A stretch of DNA of 64,000 nucleotides from DASWJZ01 sp963720705 (GCA_963720705.1 CAVRGJ010000007.1:372001-436000), one strand, 5' to 3'; positions 15,898 to 23,592 are shown, counted from the stretch's first letter. Translations and numbers: made by a program. The notes: a model not told the origin generated them from the letters alone.

Positions 15898-16677
15898 ATG
15901 GACCCGCCTTCGCCAAGGCTTCGGCGGGCTAGCCCGGCTTCGCCAAGGCTTCCGCCTTCGCCCGACGGGCTTCGGCGGACAAGTCGGCGAGCTAGCGACG
16001 CGCAGACATCGGCGGGCGAGGACGCATGTGCCGAAGGCGTCGGCGTCACCCCTCGCCAAAAGGGGGAGGGGGGCACCGCCGGAGACGGCGCGCGTGCGGC
16101 AAGGGCCAAAGCGGCGAGTGAACGTGGGCAGCGGCACGCAGGCGTCGATTGGGACGAGGTGCGGCGGGCGTATGAGCTGACGAACGAGACCGTCCCTGCG
16201 ATCCGCAAGCGTTTCGGGCTCTCCGTGCACGATCTCCGCGCGCGGCGCATCGCGGAAGCGTGGACGGCGCGCCCGCCGATCGCGCAGCCGGGAAAACTGC
16301 CGCGCCGCGTCCCGGCCGGGGCCGATGCGCTGCAGTTGAAGCTGAACAAGCTCCTCGTCGTCGGAGTCGCCATGCTGGAGAAGCGGCTCGCCGACGAGGG
16401 CATGACGGAGGGAAACGCGCGGACGCTGACGGAACTCTGCCGCGCCGAGGAGATCAGAATGCGATCGAAGCGAAACGAGAAGGCCGCGAAGGCCCGCGAG
16501 ACGAAGAAGCACGATGCCGGATACGACTTCCGCGACGACCCCGCCTGGCTCGATGCTGAAATCGATCGACGCATCGCGCGACTTGGCGGCGCTCGTGAAG
16601 CTGCGGGAGCTCAAGAAGAAGACTCCGGAGGAACAGCGGACGTTCCTGGCGAATTTTCGGGAGGCGGCGCGGGCTGA
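15898..16677 (+). CDS. Terminase small subunit-like protein of the GTA-type cluster
   Basis: A 259-residue product by position equivalent to GTA g1. The likely functional core starts around residue 80 with VDWDEVRRAYELTNETVPAI and RKRFGLSVHDLRARR, a helix-turn-helix-like region fit for DNA binding, followed by helical KLNKLLVVGVAMLEKRLADEG. The first ~60 residues are encoded by repeat DNA (CTTCGCCAAGGCTTC-type units and a family A hairpin) and are Pro/Arg/Ser-rich, probably not native domain sequence. No in-frame ATG or GTG was seen between the repeats and the core, so 15898 is used. It overlaps the large terminase gene by ~125 bases. Confidence 0.55.
   Translation: MDPPSPRLRRASPASPRLPPSPDGLRRTSRRASDAQTSAGEDACAEGVGVTPRQKGEGGTAGDGARAARAKAASERGQRHAGVDWDEVRRAYELTNETVPAIRKRFGLSVHDLRARRIAEAWTARPPIAQPGKLPRRVPAGADALQLKLNKLLVVGVAMLEKRLADEGMTEGNARTLTELCRAEEIRMRSKRNEKAAKARETKKHDAGYDFRDDPAWLDAEIDRRIARLGGAREAAGAQEEDSGGTADVPGEFSGGGAG
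15901..16076. repeat. Repeat DNA forming the 5' end of the terminase small-subunit frame
   Basis: Two copies of CTTCGCCAAGGCTTC with related CTTCGGCGGG units at 15908-15980, then a family A-type hairpin (CCCCTCGCCAAAAGGGGGAGGGG, split across 16050-16072). These are intergenic-repeat sequences read as coding. Confidence 0.55.
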
Positions 16678-17875
16678 CCAGCTTCCGCCTGACGGCGACT
16701 GGACCACCTGGCTGATGCTCGGCGGACGCGGCGCGGGGAAGACGCGCGCCGGCGCCGAATGGGTGAGGGCGCGCGTGCTCGGCCCGCACGGCGAGGGCGA
16801 AGCGCCTGCGGCACGCATCGCGCTCGTCGGCGAGACGATCGCCGACGTCCGCGAGGTGATGGTGCACGGACCCTCCGGGCTGATGAGCCTCGACTGGGGG
16901 AAGGACGAAAAGGCGCTCTGGGTCGGATCGAAGCGGCGGCTGGAGCTGCCGAACGGCGCGGTGGCGCTCGCCTTCTCGTCGGAAGACCCGGAGAGCCTGC
17001 GCGGGCCGCAATTCGATATCGCCTGGTGCGACGAGCTGGCGAAGTGGGTCTACGCCGAGGCGACGTGGGACATGCTGCAGTTCGGGCTGCGGCTCGGGAA
17101 CCGGCCGCGGCAGGTGGTGACGACGACGCCGCGGCCGATCCCGCTGGTGAAGCGGCTCCTCGCCGATCCTGAAACGGTGACGACAAAAGCGCGCACGATC
17201 GACAACCAGAGGAATTTGGCGCCGGCGTTCCTGACGAAGATCGTCGCGCGCTACGAGGGTACGCGGCTCGGGCGGCAGGAGCTCGACGCGGAGCTGATCG
17301 AAGAGCGGACCGACGCGCTTTGGCGAAGAGTGGAGATCGAGGCCTGCCGCGTTGCGAGCGCGCCCGAGTTGAAGCGGATCGTCGTCGCGGTCGATCCGCC
17401 GGCGAGTTCGGGCGAAGGCTCGGATGCTTGCGGCATCGTCGCCGCGGGCTTGGGGCCCGAAGGGATTTCCTACGTGCTCGCCGACGCGACGGAGGAGCGG
17501 CTCTCGCCGGCGCGCTGGGCGAAGCGCGCGGTCGATCTGTTTCATAAGCTCGAGGCCGACCGCATCGTCGCGGAGGTGAACCAGGGCGGCGAGATGGTCG
17601 AGGCGGTGATCCGCCAGGCGGACGCGAATGTGCCGGTCGAAACGGTGCGCGCCTATCGCGGCAAGTATCTCCGGGCAGAGCCGGTCGCGGCGCTCTACGA
17701 GCGGGGGCGCGTGCGCCATGTCGGCGCGTTCGCGGAGCTTGAGGACGAGATGTGCGACTTTGCGCTCGGCGGACTCTCCTCCGGGCGCTCGCCCGACCGG
17801 CTCGACGCGCTGGTCTGGGCGCTCTCCGCACTGATGCTGACCAAGGAGGGGAAGCCAAGGGTGAGGGGGATTTGA
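16553..17875 (+). CDS. Terminase large subunit / DNA-packaging ATPase (GTA g2-like)
   Basis: Motor ATPase and nuclease that fills capsids with DNA. The 440-residue product has Walker A GGRGAGKTRAGAEW, a Walker B-type region FDIAWCDELAKWVYAE, and the nuclease domain start VVAVDPPASSGEGSDACGI with the acidic metal ligand, plus a downstream DRLDALVWALSALM block containing Asp. This is the GTA/T4-like family architecture. I chose ATG 16553 (MLKSIDASRDLAAL); 13 codons of open frame lie upstream. In GTA systems this enzyme packages random host DNA by headful. It is followed not by the portal gene, as in known GTAs, but by a 2.7-kb insertion on the opposite strand. Confidence 0.92.
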   Translation: MLKSIDASRDLAALVKLRELKKKTPEEQRTFLANFREAARADQLPPDGDWTTWLMLGGRGAGKTRAGAEWVRARVLGPHGEGEAPAARIALVGETIADVREVMVHGPSGLMSLDWGKDEKALWVGSKRRLELPNGAVALAFSSEDPESLRGPQFDIAWCDELAKWVYAEATWDMLQFGLRLGNRPRQVVTTTPRPIPLVKRLLADPETVTTKARTIDNQRNLAPAFLTKIVARYEGTRLGRQELDAELIEERTDALWRRVEIEACRVASAPELKRIVVAVDPPASSGEGSDACGIVAAGLGPEGISYVLADATEERLSPARWAKRAVDLFHKLEADRIVAEVNQGGEMVEAVIRQADANVPVETVRAYRGKYLRAEPVAALYERGRVRHVGAFAELEDEMCDFALGGLSSGRSPDRLDALVWALSALMLTKEGKPRVRGI

Positions 17876-17888
17876 CGGGCGGTCCGCT

Positions 17889-18785
17889 TCACTTGTTGAA
17901 GAGAAGGGCGATGCCGACGACGACGAGAACCATGCCGAAAATATCGCGAAGGCCGGGCGCCTGCTGAAACAGGCGGCGTGACACGAGCCCGGCGATCAGG
18001 ATCTCGACGAGGCCGAGCGTTCTGACGCGCGCCGGCGTCTGCAGCGCGAAAGCAAGGAACCACATTTCGGAGGCAAAGGCGCCGAGGAAGCCCGCCGGCA
18101 GCGACGGCTTCCATGCCGCGAGCACATCGGCGAGCACTCTCGGCGCGCGCATCATGAGCCAGAGCGAGAGCAGCACCGTCTGCACGGCAAGCGAGATCGC
18201 GAGGGTCAGCGTTGCGGCGGGGATGTAGGCCGGCGTTCCGAGCGCAGTGATGCCGCCGCGGAAGGCGACCGCGGCGAGCGCGAAGAGGGCGCCTGAGGCG
18301 ACGCCGAGAAGCGCCGGGCGCCACGAGAAGATCTCGGCACCCGCCTTGGACGGCCAGGAAAGCGCAATGACGCCGGCGGTCGCGATCAGCACCGCGGCGG
18401 CGAGGCTCAGCGTCAGATGCTCACCGAGGAAGATCACGGCGAAGAGGGCGACCTGCACGGGCTCGGTCTTCGTGTAGGCGATGGTGACCACGAAGGAGCG
18501 CTCGCGCATCGCTTGAAGCATCAGCGCGGTGGCTGCGATCTGGCTGAGCGCCCCGGCGATCGTCCAGGCGAGCGAGGCGGCGTTCGGCGTCGGCATGTCG
18601 CCGACGACGAACGCGACGATCGCCAAGGCGATGAGCCCGAAGGGGAGCCCGAAGAGGAAGCGGATGTGGGTGGCGCCGACCGTGCCGAGGCGGGCGGTCA
18701 GGCCCTTCTGCGTGGCGTTGCGGAAGGTCTGCGCAATCGCCGCGGCGAGCGTGAAGGCAACCCAGAGCCAGGCGGGGGTGCTCAC
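17889..18785 (-). CDS. EamA/DMT family permease
   Basis: A 298-residue membrane protein with about ten transmembrane helices arranged as two EamA repeats (LWVAFTLAAAIAQTFRNATQ at the start; FLGEHLTLSLAAAVLIATAG at the end of the first half; GLVSRRLFQQAPGLRDIFGM near the C-terminus). Substrate unknown; metabolite export is usual. It lies between the large terminase and portal genes, on the opposite strand, ending 13 bases after the terminase stop. It is therefore an insertion into the GTA-like operon and has no phage function I can see. Confidence 0.9.
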   Translation of the reverse strand: MSTPAWLWVAFTLAAAIAQTFRNATQKGLTARLGTVGATHIRFLFGLPFGLIALAIVAFVVGDMPTPNAASLAWTIAGALSQIAATALMLQAMRERSFVVTIAYTKTEPVQVALFAVIFLGEHLTLSLAAAVLIATAGVIALSWPSKAGAEIFSWRPALLGVASGALFALAAVAFRGGITALGTPAYIPAATLTLAISLAVQTVLLSLWLMMRAPRVLADVLAAWKPSLPAGFLGAFASEMWFLAFALQTPARVRTLGLVEILIAGLVSRRLFQQAPGLRDIFGMVLVVVGIALLFNK

Positions 18786-18940
18786 GCGGCGAGCATGCCT
18801 TCGCGACGGGCAATGGTTCGCCTGGCGGAGGCGGAAAGCTGTCGCTGATTTAGGGAGGGCTCATGCATCGGGGCGGGAATGTGCCGTCCTGCGCGAGCAC
18901 CGCGCAAGACGCGAGCGCGTGGGTTTCGCGGTCGCCCACG

Positions 18941-19006
18941 AAAAAGGGCCGCACGGGGAGGTCACCGGCGGCCCAAGTCCAGGGAGGAAATGCCATTCAA
19001 GATGGC
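18941..19006 (-). ncRNA. alpha-r8/mmgR-like small RNA, copy a
   Basis: Read on the minus strand: a 5' hairpin (GTGCCAT/ATGGCAT), the single-stranded core TTTCCTCCCTGGACTT, then a terminator with arms GGGCCGC and GCGGCCC followed by five T. The TTTCCTCCCT ten-mer is the hallmark of the alpha-r8 family (S. meliloti MmgR; Rfam suhB/mmgR). The core has G where copies b and c have A, and no good promoter is visible upstream, so this copy may be weaker or silent. Ends are estimated from structure. Confidence 0.65.
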
Positions 19007-19116
19007 ACTCTGACGATATTCTGCACCCGCGGATGTGTCGGTCGCGTGAAAATGCGGGCTGCGAAAGCCGCTAAAATTCGAGCTGTCTCGCTTGGATGAG
19101 GTCGACCGGGGGGCCG

Positions 19117-19181
19117 AAAGAAGGGCCGCGCGGCAGGCGCCGGCGGCCCAAGTCTAGGGAGGAAACGCCCTTGTGAGGGCA
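19117..19181 (-). ncRNA. alpha-r8/mmgR-like small RNA, copy b
   Basis: Same architecture as copy a: 5' hairpin GTGCCCT/AGGGCGT, core TTTCCTCCCTAGACTT, then a terminator with arms GGGCCGC...GCGGCCC followed by TTCTTT. The CCTCCC in the core is complementary to Shine-Dalgarno sequences, fitting a riboregulator that occludes translation starts. A promoter is visible just upstream (19187-19215). Length about 65 nt, near the 77 nt known for MmgR. Confidence 0.75.
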
Positions 19182-19186
19182 CCCCG

Positions 19187-19215
19187 AGGTAGGACGCGGA
19201 TCGCGCCCGGACAAG
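19187..19215 (-). promoter_or_regulatory. Promoter of sRNA copy b
   Basis: On the minus strand, CTTGTC (19215-19210), 17 bases, CTACCT (19192-19187), close to the alphaproteobacterial housekeeping consensus CTTGAC-N17-CTATAT. Transcription would start ~7 bases on, at the foot of the 5' hairpin. Confidence 0.65.
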
Positions 19216-19243
19216 GGCGTCGACGGAAAACCCTACCTTCTGC

Positions 19244-19310
19244 GTGCACAATCCATGGGCACGTGACATTTTCGTCGCAGTTTTAGGCGTTTCGTCGCCG
19301 AATTGTGCAC
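19244..19310. repeat. Widely spaced inverted repeat
   Basis: GTGCACAAT (19244-19252) and ATTGTGCAC (19302-19310) are 9-bp inverted arms around 49 bases that contain two TTTCGTCGC direct repeats. It lies between sRNA copy b and the racemase gene end. The function is not evident; a relic of an insertion or a regulator site are possible. Confidence 0.45.
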
Positions 19311-19371
19311 AGGCAGCGGGCCGACTCTCGGTTGAGGCGGCCTTCTGCCGCGAATTGGGAGGCGCAATCGC

Positions 19372-20079
19372 CTAGGCGGCGGCCGCGACACCTTCGACTG
19401 CGCGGCGGAGTGCGGCGCGCGCCAGGAGCCGCGTTGAATCAAGTGTCGGCAGCGGCGAATTGGCATCGCTCATGATCAGCGGGATCTCGGTGCAGCCGAG
19501 TACGACGGCATCGCAGCCGGCGTCCTTCATGCGTCCCATGACGCGCTGGAAGCAGGCGACGGCCTCCGGCTTGAAGAGGCCGTAGGTCAGCTCGTCCATG
19601 ATGATGCGGTTGATCTCGTCGCGCTCGGCGTCGTTCGGGCGCATGAAGTCGAGCCCGCGCGCGGCGAGCTTCTCCGGGTAGAGGTTACTGTCGACGAGCC
19701 AACGCGTTCCGGTCAGGCCAAGGCGCGTGAACCCACGCGCGTCAGCCTCCACGGCGACGACCTCGGCGATGTGCAGCCAGGGCAACGGCAATCGCGGGGC
19801 GATGAAAGGCAGCGCCTGGTGAATGGTGTTGTCGGGCGAGATCAGGAAGTCGGCGCCGATCTTCGCGAGCTTGTCGGCGGAAGCGAGCATGATGTCGCCC
19901 ACGCCCTGCCAGTCGCCGCGATAGATGCGGCTCATATAGTCGGCGAGCGAGGGCGTGTGCATCGACACTTCCGGATGCGCATGCGGGCCGAGCAGCGCCG
20001 CGCCTTCTGCGCAGATGGTCCGATAGCAAAGCGCAGCGCCTTCGGCGGAGCAGGCCACGATGCCGATGTGTTTGGGCAT
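19372..20079 (-). CDS. Aspartate/glutamate racemase family protein with altered first catalytic residue
   Basis: A 235-residue protein of the Asp/Glu racemase fold. Ordered motifs: IGIVACSAEGAALCYR at the N-terminus, FLISPDNTIHQAL at ~79-90 and VVLGCTEIPLI with Cys196. Cofactor-independent racemases normally use a Cys pair; the first site is usually PCNTAH-like, but here Asp83 takes that place. In E. coli YgeA/EcL-DER the same position is Thr83 with Cys197, so one-cysteine enzymes are known, but Asp is unusual and catalysis could differ or be lost. It is cargo inside the GTA-like cluster; sRNA copy c lies just upstream on the same strand. Confidence 0.85.
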   Translation of the reverse strand: MPKHIGIVACSAEGAALCYRTICAEGAALLGPHAHPEVSMHTPSLADYMSRIYRGDWQGVGDIMLASADKLAKIGADFLISPDNTIHQALPFIAPRLPLPWLHIAEVVAVEADARGFTRLGLTGTRWLVDSNLYPEKLAARGLDFMRPNDAERDEINRIIMDELTYGLFKPEAVACFQRVMGRMKDAGCDAVVLGCTEIPLIMSDANSPLPTLDSTRLLARAALRRAVEGVAAAA

Positions 20080-20149
20080 GATCGTCGTCCCGTGACTTGG
20101 CGATGCGGCACCTTCCTCGACGAGCGGGCCTCGCGCCCGATCGCAGACG

Positions 20150-20214
20150 AAAAAAGAGCCGCAACGGCGTGCCGTGCGGCCCTAAGTCTAGGGAGGAAAC
20201 GCCCAATGAGGGCA
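20150..20214 (-). ncRNA. alpha-r8/mmgR-like small RNA, copy c
   Basis: Minus strand: 5' hairpin TTGCCCT/GGGCGT, core TTTCCTCCCTAGACTT identical to copy b, then a terminator stem GGGCCGCA...TGCGGCTC (one G-U pair) ending in TTTTTT. It has the best promoter of the three. It is 71 bases upstream of the racemase-family gene on the same strand; the terminator should separate them. Confidence 0.78.
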
Positions 20215-20220
20215 ACCCAT

Positions 20221-20249
20221 CTATAGGCCCTTCGCTGCGCTGCAACAAG
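20221..20249 (-). promoter_or_regulatory. Promoter of sRNA copy c
   Basis: CTTGTT (20249-20244), 17-base spacer, CTATAG (20226-20221): a near-perfect alphaproteobacterial sigma-70-type promoter, with initiation expected near 20214. Confidence 0.72.
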
Positions 20250-20382
20250 TATGGTAGCGCGATGCTGCTATGCACAAGGCGCATGAGGAATGACGATAGG
20301 TCGCAGGCGGAATCGCGGAATTCCGGGAGTTTTTCGGGGATCGGCGGCCTGAAAACTCGGGGTGGGTGTGAGGGCGCAGTCG

Positions 20383-20450
20383 CACCCTCTCCCGGATTTT
20401 CGTCGTTCGCTCCGCTCACCGAAAATCCGACCTCCCCTCGAGGGGGAGGT
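20383..20450. repeat. Family A intergenic repeat, copy before portal gene
   Basis: ACCCTCTCCCGGATTTTCG and CGAAAATCCG form nested arms, followed by ACCTCCCCTCGAGGGGGAGGT, itself a near-perfect palindrome. Fills the gap between sRNA copy c and the portal gene; nothing else is seen between 20250 and 20585. Confidence 0.75.
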
Positions 20451-20585
20451 TAGGGCCGAGGGTCGATTCCCGGCGCTGTGTCGTCGACCGCCGCGGAACG
20501 GGTTGCCGGGTCGAGCCTGGCAATGACGAGCAGCGTTTGAGGCCGCCCGGCCCTCCTCACGGAGTGGGGAGCAGGAGATTTCTTC

Positions 20586-21773
20586 ATGGTGCGATGGCTG
20601 AGGCAGCGGACCGCGCGCTCCGGCGCAGCGGGCATCGGTGGCGGCGCGCCGGAAGGCAAGGCCTCAAAGGCCGGCGCGATCATTGCGCTGCATACGGCCG
20701 GGCGGCCTGTGTGGACGCCGCGCACTTACGCGGCGCTCGCCCGCGCCGGCTTCATGCGCAATCCGGTCGTCTATCGAGCCGTCAGGATGGTCGCAGAGGC
20801 GGCGGCTTCGATCCCGTGGCTTCTCTATGAGGGTGCGGCGGAGCTCGACGATCATCCGCTTCTGAAGCTCCTCGCGAAGCCCAACGCACACCAGAGCGGC
20901 ACGGATCTTCTTGAGGCGCTTTACGGGCACCTGCTCGTCTCCGGCAACGCCTACGCCGAAGCCGTGGCGGTCGACGGCGCGATCCGCGAGCTTTATGCGC
21001 TTCGCCCCGATCGCATGAGCATCGTGCCCGACGCGAGCGGCTGGCCGGCGGCTTTCGAATATTCGGCGAACGGGCGGACCGTGCGCTTCAATCAGGAAGC
21101 CGAAGGACCGGTGCCGCCGATCCTGCACGTCGCGGCTTTCCATCCGCTCGACGATTATTACGGCTTTCCGCCGCTTGAGGCGGCGCAGGTGTCGCTCGAC
21201 GTGCACAACGCAGCGAACGCGTGGAACAAGGCGCTGCTCGACAATGCGGCGCGACCTTCCGGTGCGCTCGTCTACAAGAGCGAGAACGGATCGAACCTAT
21301 CGGAGGAGCAGTTCGAGCGGCTGCGCGACGAGCTGCAGGCAAATTTCTCCGGCGCGACCAACGCCGGGCGGCCGCTGCTGCTTGAAGGCGGCCTCTCCTG
21401 GCAGACGATGAGCCTTTCGCCGAAAGACATGGACTTCATGCAATTGAAGCACGGCGCGGCGCGCGAGATCGCGCTCGCTTTCGGCGTGCCGCCGATGCTG
21501 CTCGGCATCCCCGGCGACAACACCTACGCGAACTATCGCGAAGCGAACCTCGCCTTCTGGCGGCAGACGGTGCTGCCGCTCGTCGCCCGCTTCGCCGCGG
21601 CGTTCGGCCTGTGGCTCGGGCCGGGCTTCGGAGAGGGGCTGCGGCTCGCCTACGACGCCGACCAGGTGGAGGCGCTGAGCCTTGAGCGCGAGGCGCTGTG
21701 GCGAAGAGTCAACGACGCGGATTTCCTGACGCCGGAGGAGAAGAGACAGGCGGTGGGATTTGGGGTGAAGTAG
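20586..21773 (+). CDS. HK97-type portal protein (GTA g3-like)
   Basis: Forms the dodecameric ring through which DNA enters and leaves the capsid. The 395-residue length is normal for HK97/GTA portals. Family features: MRNPVVYRAVRMVAEAAASI, ELYALRPDRMSIVPD, DDYYGFPPLEAAQVSLDVHN, VPPMLLGIPGDNTYANYREA near the C-terminal part. It should follow the large terminase directly but is 2.7 kb away because of inserted cargo, and another insertion follows it. The reading frame is intact. Confidence 0.93.
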   Translation: MVRWLRQRTARSGAAGIGGGAPEGKASKAGAIIALHTAGRPVWTPRTYAALARAGFMRNPVVYRAVRMVAEAAASIPWLLYEGAAELDDHPLLKLLAKPNAHQSGTDLLEALYGHLLVSGNAYAEAVAVDGAIRELYALRPDRMSIVPDASGWPAAFEYSANGRTVRFNQEAEGPVPPILHVAAFHPLDDYYGFPPLEAAQVSLDVHNAANAWNKALLDNAARPSGALVYKSENGSNLSEEQFERLRDELQANFSGATNAGRPLLLEGGLSWQTMSLSPKDMDFMQLKHGAAREIALAFGVPPMLLGIPGDNTYANYREANLAFWRQTVLPLVARFAAAFGLWLGPGFGEGLRLAYDADQVEALSLEREALWRRVNDADFLTPEEKRQAVGFGVK

Positions 21774-21795
21774 GAAGTTGGGAGTAGGGTGGGAA

Positions 21796-21829
21796 GTTAT
21801 AGACGCACGGCGCCTTTCGCGTCTATAAC
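21796..21829. promoter_or_regulatory. Inverted repeat 1 upstream of the nucleotidyltransferase-fold gene
   Basis: GTTATAGACGC (21796-21806) and GCGTCTATAAC (21819-21829): perfect 11-bp arms around 12 bases. It shares the GTTATAGAC half-site with the second repeat 37 bases on. Confidence 0.7.
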
Positions 21830-21832
21830 AAA

Positions 21833-21866
21833 GTTATAGACAGAGTGCGGCAAATCTGTCTATAAC
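21833..21866. promoter_or_regulatory. Inverted repeat 2 upstream of the nucleotidyltransferase-fold gene
   Basis: GTTATAGACAGA (21833-21844) and TCTGTCTATAAC (21855-21866): perfect 12-bp arms with a 10-base loop, ending 6 bases before the ATG at 21873. Four GTTATAGAC half-sites in two dyads suggest an operator array or a double-hairpin leader. Confidence 0.7.
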
Positions 21867-21872
21867 CCAAGC

Positions 21873-22841
21873 ATGCAGCGAATACCTTTGTCGATCCAGA
21901 CCGTGTACGCCGACCTGGTGCAGCAGGCGCATGCCGCGTCGCGGCACGAAGGCTCGGTCTACGCGCAGACGATCAAAGGTCACGAATACCTCTACGTCAG
22001 ACGGAGCGTCGGTGCGGTCCGCCGAGATGGCTTCTTGGGACGCGCCGACGACCCCGATGTCAAAGCAAAAGCTTCCGCGGCGAAGAGCGAGATGGTCAAT
22101 GTCGTCCAGAGGCGGACCATCGTCAGTAGCCTCCGTTCCTTTGGGTTGCCGGCTCCGTCCACCGAACTCGGCCGCGTGCTCGACGCGCTGGCCGATGCCG
22201 GCCTGTTCGAGACTGCCGTTCTGGTCGGCACCGCAGCGTATCAGTGCTATTCGCCGATCGTTGGCGTCGCGCTCCCTTCTGCCGCCTTGATGACTCAAGA
22301 CGCCGACCTTGCCACAGCTTCCTTGGCGCTTGTTGGCCATGACGGCGAGGAGACGCTCGAGACGATCCTGAAGCGGGCAGACAAGACGTTTTCCGCACTC
22401 CCCGAGTTGGACCGCAAGGCGCTTCCTTCGCGGTTCAGGAGCAGGTCGGGCTTCATGGTCGATCTGCTGACACCGAAGCTGCGCCGCAGCGACAAGAGCC
22501 CGATGCCGCTCAAGCGCCTCGGCGCGGGTGCGTCGCCGCTGCAGCACCTGGCCTGGCTCATCGACGAGCCGGTGCAGGCGGTGGCGCTGCACGGCCCCGG
22601 CATTCCGGTCAGGGTGCCGTCGCCGGCGCGCTACGGCGTGCACAAGCTCGTCATCGCGCAAAAGCGCACCGCCGAGAATGTGAAGCGGAAAAAGGACCTG
22701 ATCCAGGCGAAGTCGCTGATGGATGCGCTCGCAGAGAGTGACCCTTGGGCATGGAAAGACGCGATCGACAACGCTCGCGTGCAAGGGAAGGCCGGATGGG
22801 CAGAGCCGATCAAGCGATCACTCAAGGAGCTATCGGCGTAG
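21873..22841 (+). CDS. Nucleotidyltransferase-fold protein (GSU2403-like)
   Basis: A 322-residue protein resembling the GSU2403-type nucleotidyltransferase-fold family. Visible blocks: YVRRSVGAVRRDGFLGRADD, TAVLVGTAAYQCYSPIVGV, the MTQDADLATASLAL segment whose DAD could be the metal-binding acidic pair, and PARYGVHKLVIAQKR near the C-terminus. The substrate is unknown; relatives include toxin-antitoxin and defence-linked enzymes. The ATG at 21873 follows a double inverted repeat (21796-21866) likely to control it. The AT-rich upstream DNA and the lack of phage relatives mark it as cargo between the GTA portal and g3.5-like genes. Function is tentative. Confidence 0.75.
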   Translation: MQRIPLSIQTVYADLVQQAHAASRHEGSVYAQTIKGHEYLYVRRSVGAVRRDGFLGRADDPDVKAKASAAKSEMVNVVQRRTIVSSLRSFGLPAPSTELGRVLDALADAGLFETAVLVGTAAYQCYSPIVGVALPSAALMTQDADLATASLALVGHDGEETLETILKRADKTFSALPELDRKALPSRFRSRSGFMVDLLTPKLRRSDKSPMPLKRLGAGASPLQHLAWLIDEPVQAVALHGPGIPVRVPSPARYGVHKLVIAQKRTAENVKRKKDLIQAKSLMDALAESDPWAWKDAIDNARVQGKAGWAEPIKRSLKELSA

Positions 22842-22893
22842 AAGCTCGAGACCTCATACGGTTGGAGCCGCCTCGCCTCGGGCACGCCCCGCT

Positions 22894-22928
22894 TTGTTAT
22901 TACCAGTTTCGCGAACCGGTAATAACAA
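22894..22928. repeat. 35-bp near-perfect palindrome
   Basis: TTGTTATTACC (22894-22904) and GGTAATAACAA (22918-22928) are perfect 11-bp arms. The interior is also nearly self-complementary (GTTTCGCGAAC). It lies 53 bases after the nucleotidyltransferase-fold gene. It could be a terminator, operator, or scar of a mobile element; there is no T tract. Confidence 0.6.
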
Positions 22929-23058
22929 GGGGTCAGAGGCTAGGGCGTGTACTCATAAGGATGAATAGCCAGAGGTCCGCTAACCACCCATCTCGGAGGC
23001 TCGGGATGTCCGCAAGTCGGACCCTTGCCGGGCGTGTCCAGGACTGAGATTTTGCAGC

Positions 23059-23592
23059 ATGGCGAAGATCGTCTTCGGAATGAATGTGTCCCTGGACGGC
23101 TATGTCGACCACGAGAAATTTGCGCCTGATCCGGTGCTCTTTCGTCACTGGATAGAGCACGTGCGCGGCCTGACCGGCAGTCTGTACGGTCGCCGCATGT
23201 ACGAGGTCATGCGCTATTGGGACGAAGACCATTCTGAGTGGACCCCGGAGCTACGCGACTTCGCGACGGCATGGCGGAGCCAACCGAAGTGGATCGTGTC
23301 GCGCTCGTTGAAGTCAGTCGGTCCCAACGCCACACTTGTCGCGGATGACGTAGAGGCAGCGATACGCGGGCTGAAGGCTCGGCTCGCTGGGGAGATTCAA
23401 GTTGGCGGACCAGACCTTGCGCGAGGCTTAACCGACCTTGGTCTTATTGATGAGTATCGACTCTACTTCCACCCCGTCGTGCTTGGTCGCGGCAAGCCAT
23501 TCTTCGCCTGCCCCCGGCCGCCGCTCCGCCTTGTGGCCAGCGATTTGATCGGCGAGGAGGCGATCAGATTGACTTACGTTCCTGCCCCGTAA
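23059..23592 (+). CDS. RibD C-terminal / dihydrofolate reductase-like protein
   Basis: A 177-residue NADPH-dependent reductase-fold protein. Motifs: IVFGMNVSLDGYVDHE at the N-terminus, GSLYGRRMYEVMRYW, IQVGGPDLARGLTDLGLIDE and YFHPVVLGRGKPFF, all standard for the family. Members reduce diverse substrates and the true one is not known. The ATG at 23059 is the natural start. It is cargo between the portal and g3.5-like genes, on the same strand as the cluster. A truncated relic of a related gene lies at 11518. Confidence 0.88.
   Translation: MAKIVFGMNVSLDGYVDHEKFAPDPVLFRHWIEHVRGLTGSLYGRRMYEVMRYWDEDHSEWTPELRDFATAWRSQPKWIVSRSLKSVGPNATLVADDVEAAIRGLKARLAGEIQVGGPDLARGLTDLGLIDEYRLYFHPVVLGRGKPFFACPRPPLRLVASDLIGEEAIRLTYVPAP

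Noticed and set aside
22929..22990. Sequence around GGGCGTGTACTCATAAGG resembling the end of an IS element
   Set aside because: No matching opposite end or transposase fragment could be found in the window, so it is not reported as an insertion sequence.
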